59,336 bases of DNA from Lachnospiraceae bacterium (lineage in GTDB: Bacteria; Bacillota; Clostridia; Lachnospirales; Lachnospiraceae): contig JAAUZT010000028.1 of assembly GCA_014804485.1 (NCBI GenBank), positions 70,363-129,698 of the forward strand. The letters are read 5' to 3'. Both the position numbers and the translations under genes were made by a program. The notes under the pieces are model-generated. The model was not told the origin of the DNA. It searched no databases and saw nothing but the letters and a program-made list of their open reading frames with translations. Each line of letters begins with the position of its first letter. The stretch's first letter is position 1. Of the stretch, positions 25,761 through 34,076 are shown one piece after another.

Positions 25761-27656
25761 ATGGATATACAGGGCAATATAGGCATACAGAGCAGCATAA
25801 ACGTACAGAGAAATATCGATATACCGACCAACACAAACACGCAACCGGACATAATCGCACATCAACAAAACAGCGCTGGATATTTCGAAACCAACGACGC
25901 ATTTGTACGGACAGCCGTGCAGAAGTACATGGCTCCCTCTGTAATCGCGCTGATCGGCACCACGGTCACGATCGTTGCCAACAGCGTGATCGTGGGTAAT
26001 TACATAGGAGCGGGCGGACTTGCCGCGCTGAATATCGTAAACCCAATCTATTTTACTTTTGCCACGCTGGGAGCGTTGATCAACGTAGGTGCGTCTACCA
26101 ATGCCTCCGTGTGTATCGGTAGGAATGAAAAAGATAGGGCGGATTCCTATATCACGCTTGCTCTCTGGCTGACGCTTGCCTTTTCGGTACTGGTAACTGT
26201 TATCGGGCTGGCACTGTTTCCACAGCTTGTCCGTGTGTTGGGCGCGACCCCGAGTACAGAGCCGTATGTACTGGAATATGGTCAGACACTGCTGCTTGGC
26301 GGCACCTCCGTCTCCCTCATGTATTATCCGTTCAATTTTCTTAAGGTGGATGGTCGTCCTAGGCAGGGAACTTATATGTTCCTTATGATGTTTGTGTTTG
26401 ATCTGCTGTTTAATGTTCTGTTTGTAGGCGTGTTGAATCTGGGTATGCGCGGTGTGGCTTTTTCTTTTGTCTTAAGTACACTCTGCGGGGATCTCTTCGG
26501 GCTTTTTCTCCTGCTGGGGAGGCCGTCGGGATTTACCTTCGGAAAAGTGAAGCGCGTGGGAGATAGTGTCGTGCAGATCGTGAAGACGGGAAGTTCCATG
26601 GCGTTGAATAATCTGTGCAATATTTTCCGGACGGTGGTGTTAAATTACATTATTCTGCGGGCACTTTCCGAGGACGGGCTGACGGTGTTTGCGGTGATCG
26701 GAACCATTAATAATTTCTCGAATTCCGTGATATCCGGCATTGCCCAGACGATCACGCCGCTGATCGGAGTCTTTTATGGTGAAAAAGATAATATCAGCAT
26801 GCGGACGGTAGTGCGGGAGGCGGTGCGTAAAGGAAACGGTGTAGTTCTCATTATGACGGCAGTCATCTGTCTGTCTGCCCGTCTGATCGGGTCTGCGCTT
26901 GGCGTGACGGACCTGCCGCAGCTCGTCCCGGCTGTAATTATGTTCGCGGTCAGCTTTTTACCGGGGATGATGAACCATGTTTATATTTTTTACTACTTTA
27001 CGACGGAAAAGATAGGACTGGCGAACATGCTCACTTTTTTGAGAGGTTTTGCGGTGCTGGTGTTGTCGGCGCTTTGCTTTTCCTATATTCGGCTTCCGGG
27101 ACTGATCTGGTTGTCTTTTGTGGCAGCGGAGGGTGTGACGCTTCTTGTGAACATGGCTGTGGTCTGTACGAAGTGTGAGAGGAACGAACATCTCAAGGGA
27201 ATGCTCATGTTGGATGACCGCTATGAGGAAGAGGAGAGGTATCTGGCATTTACAGTGGAGAATACGGCGGCGGCTGCCGCAGAGGCCTCGGAGAAAATCA
27301 CTCTTTTCTGTAAGGAAAAAGAGATGTCGTCCAAGATTTCCATGACCATCGGGCTGGCGGTGGAGGAAATGCTGCTCATCATATTTGAGCATTGCCTTTC
27401 CGAACGGGAGGGGCAGTATGCGGATGTCCGGATCATGCGGATGGATAAGGAGATCATCCTACATATGCGGTGTGCGGGCAGGCTATTTGATCCCATTACG
27501 TATTATAAGGAGAAGAAAGCGGAGGCGTTGCAAAGGGGAGAAGTGTTGGAGGATGACAGTTTAGGTATAGAAATGATTGTGAAGCAGGCACAGGATGTTA
27601 CTTTCAGCAGAACTTTCAGCACGAATAATTTGACCATATTGTTGTATGAGGAGTAA
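25761..27656 (+). CDS. MATE family efflux transporter fused to a C-terminal RsbW-like HATPase domain
   Basis: Residues about 50-480 are a MATE transporter with 12 predicted membrane segments, an antiporter fold for drugs or metabolites. Residues about 495-631 are a GHKL ATPase of the anti-sigma (RsbW/HATPase_c_2) type: N-box GLAVEEMLLIIFEHC, a FDP motif (GRLFDPITYY), then DSLGIEMIVKQAQD and NNLTILL at the end. The first 40 residues are an unusual Gln/Asn/Ile-rich extension. The kinase-like domain may regulate transport or bind a partner protein; this is inference. The gene stands alone behind a consensus promoter. Confidence 0.88.
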   Translation: MDIQGNIGIQSSINVQRNIDIPTNTNTQPDIIAHQQNSAGYFETNDAFVRTAVQKYMAPSVIALIGTTVTIVANSVIVGNYIGAGGLAALNIVNPIYFTFATLGALINVGASTNASVCIGRNEKDRADSYITLALWLTLAFSVLVTVIGLALFPQLVRVLGATPSTEPYVLEYGQTLLLGGTSVSLMYYPFNFLKVDGRPRQGTYMFLMMFVFDLLFNVLFVGVLNLGMRGVAFSFVLSTLCGDLFGLFLLLGRPSGFTFGKVKRVGDSVVQIVKTGSSMALNNLCNIFRTVVLNYIILRALSEDGLTVFAVIGTINNFSNSVISGIAQTITPLIGVFYGEKDNISMRTVVREAVRKGNGVVLIMTAVICLSARLIGSALGVTDLPQLVPAVIMFAVSFLPGMMNHVYIFYYFTTEKIGLANMLTFLRGFAVLVLSALCFSYIRLPGLIWLSFVAAEGVTLLVNMAVVCTKCERNEHLKGMLMLDDRYEEEERYLAFTVENTAAAAAEASEKITLFCKEKEMSSKISMTIGLAVEEMLLIIFEHCLSEREGQYADVRIMRMDKEIILHMRCAGRLFDPITYYKEKKAEALQRGEVLEDDSLGIEMIVKQAQDVTFSRTFSTNNLTILLYEE

Positions 27657-27778
27657 TCATGTAGCTATGCAGATTCTGAGAAGAACTGGAAGAGAGGTCA
27701 GAAATGTTTTTCGAGATGCATTGATCTGAATTTCATACAAATGCATGTAGAGATTGACAATATGCATAATAGAATAAT

Positions 27779-27823
27779 CAGGCGCTAAGAAGGTAGTCAA
27801 TATTTAGTGCCTGAAATACTTTT
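27779..27823 (+). terminator. Probable terminator after the MATE gene
   Basis: CAGGCGCTAA and TTAGTGCCTG pair with one mismatch across a loop of about 18 bases, followed at a short distance by a T run. The remaining sequence to the lipoprotein gene is AT-rich with no clear element. Confidence 0.5.
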
Positions 27824-27947
27824 TAAAATGATCATGCGTTGGTAGATTAAGAAAATTTTGGTGGAGTTGTGTATGCATATGTGATAAAATAATGAAATTG
27901 TATAATTCAATAAAAAATTTTGTAATGACTTCCTGGGAGATATGTAT

Positions 27948-28796
27948 ATGAACAAGCATAAAAAGATAACCATATTGGTATGTGCTTCTCTAACGGCTTT
28001 GAGCATTGTCGCTTGTGGGCAGGCAAAAGAAGACGAATTTGCTGCAAATCAGCAAGAAAGCGATATACAGACGAGTGAGAGTTCAGATTCAGAGATAAAA
28101 GAAGATGAAATCATAAATACAGAGGAATCCACTGTAAATCAACAGGAAAGCAATGTGCAAGTAATTGAGAATGCATATTCAGAAGCAGAAGAAGATGAAG
28201 CCATAAATGCAATGGAATCATCTGTAGATCAGCCGGAAAACAGTGCACAGGCGGTTGAAAATCCGGATTCGGAAAAGACAACAGAAGAACTGTTAGATTT
28301 ATTTATCAATGGCTCAATAGATGCAGTTGACCCCACAGATTTGACATCGGCATTTTATATTACTGATTTAAATATGGGCTCTGAAGAATGGGACTCATAT
28401 TCTGTTGGAGAGAGAGTCGATCTAGACAATGATGGAGAAGATGAACTGGTTATCAGCGGTCCTTATGGCGGAATATACCTTGATGCGCGTAATAACAAGG
28501 TATATATATTTGCTGCAGGAGAAGGCAATGGTCTAATGCTTTCTTATACTTATTATAATGGAGCTGTATGGATTATGTATAGTAACAGCATGAATGCAGG
28601 ATATGAAGCTTACCATATGGAAAAATTTGAAGGAGCTGATAACTTAGTTGCAGAAATGAATTTCGGTGAGGAACTTGTTGACCCAAATGATTCAGAGTCT
28701 GAAACGAAATATACTTTGAATGGTACTATAATTTCATATGACGAATATACAGAATTATGCAGTAAAATTTTCGCTGCTCAGGTAGATACAAATTGA
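27948..28796 (+). CDS. Lipoprotein with acidic tandem repeats
   Basis: The second ATG (27948) has GGGAGA at a proper distance, unlike the one at 27942. The 282-residue product has a lipoprotein signal peptide with lipobox LSIVAC and the lipidated Cys at about residue 23. About three acidic repeats of roughly 34 residues follow (QQESDIQTSESSDSEIKED, then two relatives). The rest is a globular domain with no family recognised; LDNDGEDELVI looks like an FG-GAP or EF-hand-like calcium loop. It is likely anchored on the outer face of the membrane. Confidence 0.8.
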   Translation: MNKHKKITILVCASLTALSIVACGQAKEDEFAANQQESDIQTSESSDSEIKEDEIINTEESTVNQQESNVQVIENAYSEAEEDEAINAMESSVDQPENSAQAVENPDSEKTTEELLDLFINGSIDAVDPTDLTSAFYITDLNMGSEEWDSYSVGERVDLDNDGEDELVISGPYGGIYLDARNNKVYIFAAGEGNGLMLSYTYYNGAVWIMYSNSMNAGYEAYHMEKFEGADNLVAEMNFGEELVDPNDSESETKYTLNGTIISYDEYTELCSKIFAAQVDTN

Positions 28797-28856
28797 AAGA
28801 AACATTAAGTTTGTTAAGAAAGATATAACATAAAAAATGAATACTGTTTACCTTTT

Positions 28857-28897
28857 GGCAGCGATTATCTTAACAGACAATCAGCTGCCGTTTTTTT
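28857..28897. terminator. Terminator between convergent genes
   Basis: GGCAGC-GATT and AATC-x-GCTGCC form a stem followed by seven T. It ends the lipoprotein transcript and lies about 65 bases past the stop of the reverse-strand permease. Confidence 0.8.
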
Positions 28898-28961
28898 CAG
28901 AAACTATTAATTACAATATAGAAAGTATGGATTATCAGAAACCATTGACAATTTGCAGCAG

Positions 28962-30998
28962 TCAGGAGCGGCGGATCGACGCCTCCTGCACGGCAATATA
29001 GTAAATGCCGTACAGCAGTATAAAGAAGATATAAGAGATACCAAGTGCTCTCATAATCCACAGGTGATTGTCCATGGCGTTGAGGTGGAAAACCGCCGAT
29101 CGCATTTTCAAAGCAATGATATACACAAAGCTGCCGCTAATCATAAACGCCGGCAGGAGAGGAAGCAAAAAGATTAGCGTGAACCGACGGTTGTTTAATT
29201 GTGTGATCAGTTTTTCATTCATTCCAAGTCGGCTCAAAATATGATCCTGTCTACGCGTTTTCTCTCTGTCACTGAGAATCTGTGTCGCGAGGATCGCCGA
29301 GCCGATGATTTCGAAGATCAGCGCAAGGTAAAACAGGCAGATTGCCATAGAGTAATATATTACTAAATTATCCTGGTCACCCCACCTGCCGGTGAGGTAA
29401 TCTGCATCCTGCAACAAGGATGTGGCTCCTAGATCTATATCGTCAACCCATGTGCTGACCGCAACATTTCTTTCTAGCGGGACAAGCCCATCGCAGAGCT
29501 GCATGAGGCGTTTCGAATCACTGCTGTCAAGAGGCGACTCTGTTATGACTGCAAGCAGACTGTATAATACTTTCATCCGGTTCACGGCAGCATCAGGAAC
29601 GATCACGCAATAATCCCAGCCATTTCCGTAAGTCTCCATCTGGTTGAAGGGTTCGCAGAAAATACCGTCCGCCGCAAAAGAATATCCGGCACGGTTTAAA
29701 TCATCTCTTTCCCGAATCAAGCTTTGGAAAGCATTTTCCAGCGCGGGCATACAGTGGACATAGCAAAGGGACGGATCAAGAGATACGGAATGATAGCCGA
29801 GCATTTCACGCAGCTTCTGATAGTCGCTCTGCCGCATATAGGTGTCGTATTTGTATTCTTTGTACAGGAATATATCGCCGCTTCCTGTGTCTGTGATAAC
29901 TCTGTTTCGGACTGTGAGGAAATCATCTTTTTCATCGGTATATATGCCGTAGCTGTGGCATGACCGGATCGGGAAATTGCTGCGCAAGGTGTTTTCATAG
30001 CTTGCAAAGTCGTACAATTCCGATTGGTGCAGGATCATTATATCAAACACGCGCTGTTCCACATGCTGATCGGCAATCATGTAGACGGATGTGCCAATAC
30101 CCATAAAAGTCAGAGACAGCATGAACAGAACCGACAGAACCCCCAGGACGGCGCTTGTGGAACGGATCTTCGCCGTAAATTCCCGGAAGATCACCAATCT
30201 GTTATGACGGTACTTCCATTCGGTACGCCCTGCAAAGTGTGTGACAAGGAAGGCAGGAATGCTTTGGAAAAACCCGATCAAAAAAAGTGCAAGGCAGATG
30301 ATTCCGATTAAAATATCATAGCCGTCGCCAAGTGGCAGAGTCGTTATCAGGAATACGCCCATGCAGCCTGACAGCACGGATATGACCAATACAACAGCAG
30401 CAGAGGCATTACCTGTTACCGGACTTTTTTCATTTTGACGGTCAAACATCAGCAGGTCATGAACGCTTATTTTGCGCACCCATTTCCGGTTTTTGCGGAT
30501 TGCGCGAAGGAGGATGGACAAGAAATACAGGAGTGTAAGTCCCGTGGCGTTCCATGAAAAGTGAACGCGGAATGTATACTTTATCCCAAACATATGGTCA
30601 AGAACAGATTCCAGAATCTGTGACAACAGGATACCGACGGGAAGCCCAAGCGCAAATGCGAAAGCACCGATCAGCGTGTTATCATAGAAAACAAGTCTGC
30701 TTACGGAGCGGTTCGGAATACCGGACAGCATGTAGATACTCAGTTCCCGGCTGCGCTTTTTCAGGATAAAATTAGTCATATAGCCAACGATCCAGCCCAT
30801 GACAAGCACGACCAGTAAAGAGGCGGCCACGATCATGTAGGGCAGTATCTCTGCGCCGGAAAATGTTTTGAGCATATCCGAAAAGACCAAGGTATTGAAA
30901 GCATACATAAATGAAACAGTACACGCCAGAGTGATAAAATAGAGGGAATACTCTCTGGACTGACGCTTGGCATTGCGGATCGATAATTTTCTCAGCAT
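28962..30998 (-). CDS. Bce-type ABC transporter permease (FtsX domain)
   Basis: This 678-residue permease has the BceB layout: an N-terminal membrane helix, a first FtsX block, a long extracellular region (about residues 310-540) and a final FtsX block, ten predicted helices in all. Such proteins detect and remove peptide antibiotics such as bacitracin or lantibiotics from lipid targets, and signal to a partner histidine kinase. It overlaps the ATPase gene and completes a response regulator-kinase-ATPase-permease set. The antibiotic is not predictable from sequence. Confidence 0.92.
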   Translation of the reverse strand: MLRKLSIRNAKRQSREYSLYFITLACTVSFMYAFNTLVFSDMLKTFSGAEILPYMIVAASLLVVLVMGWIVGYMTNFILKKRSRELSIYMLSGIPNRSVSRLVFYDNTLIGAFAFALGLPVGILLSQILESVLDHMFGIKYTFRVHFSWNATGLTLLYFLSILLRAIRKNRKWVRKISVHDLLMFDRQNEKSPVTGNASAAVVLVISVLSGCMGVFLITTLPLGDGYDILIGIICLALFLIGFFQSIPAFLVTHFAGRTEWKYRHNRLVIFREFTAKIRSTSAVLGVLSVLFMLSLTFMGIGTSVYMIADQHVEQRVFDIMILHQSELYDFASYENTLRSNFPIRSCHSYGIYTDEKDDFLTVRNRVITDTGSGDIFLYKEYKYDTYMRQSDYQKLREMLGYHSVSLDPSLCYVHCMPALENAFQSLIRERDDLNRAGYSFAADGIFCEPFNQMETYGNGWDYCVIVPDAAVNRMKVLYSLLAVITESPLDSSDSKRLMQLCDGLVPLERNVAVSTWVDDIDLGATSLLQDADYLTGRWGDQDNLVIYYSMAICLFYLALIFEIIGSAILATQILSDREKTRRQDHILSRLGMNEKLITQLNNRRFTLIFLLPLLPAFMISGSFVYIIALKMRSAVFHLNAMDNHLWIMRALGISYIFFILLYGIYYIAVQEASIRRS

Positions 30999-31822
30999 GG
31001 TCTGTCACCTCCTAACAGAGAGAGCACGTCAAGAATCTCATGGTAGAATATACTGCGTGTTTTCTCTCCTTTTCGTATTTCATTGAAAATCTTTCCGTCT
31101 TTTAAGAACAGAATGCGATCTGCGTAGCTGGCGCAGAATGCGTCGTGCGTCACCATGAGGATCGTGGCGCCAAGGTCTTTATTGAGATCCGACATGATCT
31201 CTAACAGAATACGGGAAGCGTGGGAGTCCAGCGCACCGGTGGGTTCATCCGCCATGACCAGCTTAGGATCACAGATTACGGCACGGGCAAAGGCGCAGCG
31301 CTGCTTCTGACCGCCGGATACCTGAGAAGGGAATTTCTGCAGTGCATCGCTTATCTGTAATTTTTCTGCAATTTTATACACACGATCATCAATTTCCTTG
31401 GGTGGAATACCGCTGATCGTCAGGGGCAGGGCGATATTTTCTTCCAGCGTCAATGTGTCCAGCAGGTTGAAATCCTGAAAAACGAAACCGAGATTGTCAC
31501 GGCGAAATGCCGCTATGTCATTATCATCTATGGAAGTAATATCTTTTCCGTCTAAGAAGATATGTCCGGCACTTACGGTATCGATGGTGGAGATACAGTT
31601 GAGCAGCGTAGTCTTGCCGGAGCCGGAAGCGCCCATAATGCTGACGTATTCTCCGGGACGGACTTGGAAGCTGATGTCGTCAAGGGCTTTGGTGACGGTG
31701 CTTTGGCCGCCGTAGTATTTTTCGATGTGCTCTACGTGGAGTACAGGGGTGGGTGTGTTGTGGCTGATGGATTTCGAAGCCGTTGGGGTTGTATTCATAG
31801 GTGTTTTTTGTATAGAAGTCAT
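30992..31822 (-). CDS. Bce-type ABC transporter ATP-binding protein
   Basis: A 276-residue ATPase of the MacB/BceA type: Walker A GASGSGKTT, signature VSGGQKQR, and Walker B LVMADEPTGALD. The first 28 residues form a Thr/Pro/Ser-rich extension not needed for the fold; AAAGGCGG upstream supports the long start. The overlap with the permease indicates coupling. A BceR-type box lies about 90 bases upstream, which fits induction by the neighbouring two-component system. Confidence 0.93.
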   Translation of the reverse strand: MTSIQKTPMNTTPTASKSISHNTPTPVLHVEHIEKYYGGQSTVTKALDDISFQVRPGEYVSIMGASGSGKTTLLNCISTIDTVSAGHIFLDGKDITSIDDNDIAAFRRDNLGFVFQDFNLLDTLTLEENIALPLTISGIPPKEIDDRVYKIAEKLQISDALQKFPSQVSGGQKQRCAFARAVICDPKLVMADEPTGALDSHASRILLEIMSDLNKDLGATILMVTHDAFCASYADRILFLKDGKIFNEIRKGEKTRSIFYHEILDVLSLLGGDRPC

Positions 31823-31910
31823 TGTGCTGCCGCCTTTCTGTTTAGACTTGTTCGATATGTATTTTACATGCGGAAGTGCGGGTATGGTATAGATGTACTT
31901 TGATTTTATC

Positions 31911-31924
31911 TAACAAATTTGTAA
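31911..31924. promoter_or_regulatory. BceR-type operator upstream of the ABC genes
   Basis: TAACAAATTTGTAA matches the known BceR-type pattern TNACA-N4-TGTAA exactly and is palindromic. It lies in the gap between the kinase gene and the ATPase gene, where an inducible promoter for the transporter is expected. Confidence 0.7.
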
Positions 31925-32014
31925 GATACAGAGTGGCGGCGCTTGCATTCATCGGATATAAAATCAATCGCCGCATTTGTATGGATGTATACTTTGATAG
32001 GCGACATACGGAAA

Positions 32015-33025
32015 TCACATGTTTAAGTGATCGCTTTTCGGAAAATACAGCAGAACAGTGGTGTATTTTCCGACTTCCGATTTTATATCGATATCGATTC
32101 CCAGCTTCGCACAGAGCTGTTTGCACAGATACAGACCCATTCCGGTAGCGTTTGCTCCGACTCTTCCGTTGCTGCCGACGAAGCCTTTATCGAAGACGCG
32201 GCTTATTTCACTTGGTTTGATACCGATGCCGTTATCCGTAATAGACAGGGAGACGCAGTTTTCCGTATTGTGCGATGTGATTCGGAGCACCGGCGGCTGA
32301 ACGCTGCGGTATTTGATACTGTTAATAATAATCTGATTCAGGATGAAGCAGATCCATTTCTGATCTGAATATACCGTGTCCGCAACAGCGTCGGTATGCA
32401 CGCAGACGTTATTCTGAATCAGAAATTGTTTGTTGCGGGCAAGAACCTCCAACACGCAGTCTTTTAGGGAGATTTCTTTGATCAGATAATCTTTTTCCAC
32501 GCTGCCGAGACGGGCATAAAACAGAACTTTTTCCACTTCCTGTCCGATCAGCTCCGTCTGTGTTATGATCTTGCGCGTGACATCTGTCTTATGGTTTTCA
32601 CAGATCAGTTCAATCCCCGTGATGGGAACTTTGATTTCATGAATCCATTGTTCGATATAATCCCGGTATTCGGTATTAATCCGCTTGGAGTCGGCGATCT
32701 CATCTGTCATATCTTTCAGTGCAGTCTTAAGCAGGCGGAAATAAACTTTTTCAAGTTCCGTTTCCGGCTTGTCTGCAATTTCCGCTAACAGGTATTTCTG
32801 ATCTAAGGAATCCAGAGTAGACAGGAGCGAACGGATTCTCTTTTGCTTACCCAGATAATCAGTCCATATGGTAAAAAAGAAAATTCCGGCAAAGCACAGC
32901 CATAGCAGAAGCAGTTCGGATGTACCGAGCCCGAAGAAAAAAAGGAGAACGGAAAAGAGCAGACCGCCGGCAAGGCAGATAAGCAGGATTTTTTTGTTAT
33001 CATTAATATAGTCCGAAAATTTCAT
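32015..33025 (-). CDS. BceS-type sensor histidine kinase
   Basis: A 336-residue kinase of the intramembrane-sensing class: two membrane helices near residues 13-32 and 37-54 with almost no extracellular loop, the H-box WIHEIKVPITG with phosphoacceptor H129, and the ATPase N and G boxes (NQIIINSIKY, DNGIGI, GMGLYL). Kinases of this type cannot sense alone and rely on the BceAB transporter. The start overlaps the stop of the response regulator gene by four bases. Confidence 0.93.
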   Translation of the reverse strand: MKFSDYINDNKKILLICLAGGLLFSVLLFFFGLGTSELLLLWLCFAGIFFFTIWTDYLGKQKRIRSLLSTLDSLDQKYLLAEIADKPETELEKVYFRLLKTALKDMTDEIADSKRINTEYRDYIEQWIHEIKVPITGIELICENHKTDVTRKIITQTELIGQEVEKVLFYARLGSVEKDYLIKEISLKDCVLEVLARNKQFLIQNNVCVHTDAVADTVYSDQKWICFILNQIIINSIKYRSVQPPVLRITSHNTENCVSLSITDNGIGIKPSEISRVFDKGFVGSNGRVGANATGMGLYLCKQLCAKLGIDIDIKSEVGKYTTVLLYFPKSDHLNM

Positions 33026-33699
33026 ATTTTATACCCCATGCCTCGCTTCGTCTGTATCAGGTCATCAGCTCCGAGACTGCGCAGTTTCTCTCTGATCCGC
33101 ATGATGTTTACGCTCAGAGTATTATCGTCGATGTGGATTTCATTGTCCCATAGATATTCCACCAGCTCCAAGCGGGTGACGATCTCGTTCGGGTGCGTGA
33201 AGAAATAGTGCATGATCTTCAATTCCGTTTTGGTCAGCTCGATCTCCTGTGTCCCGAAGGAAAGGGTTCCGGCGACAAGGTTCAGTTTAATACCTTTGTA
33301 TTCTGCATGGCAAGTTTCCGCTGACGCCGTACCACACCGGCATAACAGGCGATTGATCCGCGCCAGCAGAACGGGGATGTTGTAAGGCTTAGAGATATAA
33401 TCATCTCCGCCGAGCGTCAGTGCCTGCAGCTCGTCCATCGCGGTATTTCGCCCTGTGATGAAGAGGATGGGTGTTGCGGAAAAGCTGCGGATGGAGGTGC
33501 AGAGAGTATAGCCGTCCTGTCCCGGCAGGTTGATGTCCAGCAGGATCAGGTCAGGGGAAAAGGAGCGGACTTGCTCTAAGGGATCAGAGAAGTCGGTGAC
33601 GGTGTCTACGGTGTAGCCGGCGTTGGAGAGGAGAAGTTTGAGTTCATCACGAATTATAGGATCGTCTTCGATGAGTAGGATTTTTGGTAATGCAGGCAT
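33022..33699 (-). CDS. BceR-type response regulator (OmpR family)
   Basis: The 225-residue regulator has a receiver domain (EDD at 11-13, phosphoacceptor D55 in LILLDINLPG, K105-type lysine in ISKPYNIP) and an OmpR winged helix. It follows AAAAGGAG. It likely binds the TNACA-N4-TGTAA box at 31911. It leads the four-gene reverse-strand operon. Confidence 0.94.
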   Translation of the reverse strand: MPALPKILLIEDDPIIRDELKLLLSNAGYTVDTVTDFSDPLEQVRSFSPDLILLDINLPGQDGYTLCTSIRSFSATPILFITGRNTAMDELQALTLGGDDYISKPYNIPVLLARINRLLCRCGTASAETCHAEYKGIKLNLVAGTLSFGTQEIELTKTELKIMHYFFTHPNEIVTRLELVEYLWDNEIHIDDNTLSVNIMRIREKLRSLGADDLIQTKRGMGYKI

Positions 33700-33735
33700 T
33701 GGTGCGGGCTCCTTTTTATTTTATAGAATAATTTA

Positions 33736-33763
33736 ATTATAACGCGATAATTGCGCGATGCAA
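33736..33763 (-). promoter_or_regulatory. Promoter of the bceRS-type genes
   Basis: On the minus strand TTGCAT (33758-33763) and TATAAT (33736-33741) have a 16-base spacer, within which lies the near-palindrome GCGCAATTATCGC. Confidence 0.65.
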
Positions 33764-33841
33764 TACACTACACAATGATAAACAAATGTAGTATTATATA
33801 ATTGTAAAAAGGGAATGTGTATCGGAGATAAACGGTGCACA

Positions 33842-33885
33842 TAAAGAAAGCCGCGGAAGATTTTTCTGCGGTTTTCTTTATGCGG
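33842..33885. terminator. Terminator-like hairpin between divergent genes
   Basis: AAAGAAAGCCGC and GCGGTTTTCTTT pair around a T-rich loop. It lies between two divergently transcribed genes, so it may end a short unrecognised transcript or insulate the two promoters. The rest of the 377-base gap holds the two promoters only. Confidence 0.55.
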
Positions 33886-33967
33886 TCACAATGTTTGCAA
33901 CGTATTAATTTGTATCAGAAAGCTTTTAGGATTGCATTTACAATTTGTGAAAAATGGGTGGAGAGTA

Positions 33968-33996
33968 TTGAACCTGTCCGGTAAAAAAGATATAAT
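33968..33996 (+). promoter_or_regulatory. Promoter of recQ
   Basis: TTGAAC (33968-33973) and TATAAT (33991-33996) with a 17-base spacer. Confidence 0.75.
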
Positions 33997-34076
33997 GAGT
34001 GAAATATAATTTTGACGTACATTTATATGATTACTATTATATTAAGAAAAATACATAACCGCAGAAAGGATCACGA

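Noticed and set aside
33830..33987. Possible 50-codon GTG-started gene between the bce-type regulator and recQ
   Set aside because: It runs through the terminator-like hairpin and the recQ -35 region, and its product looks random.
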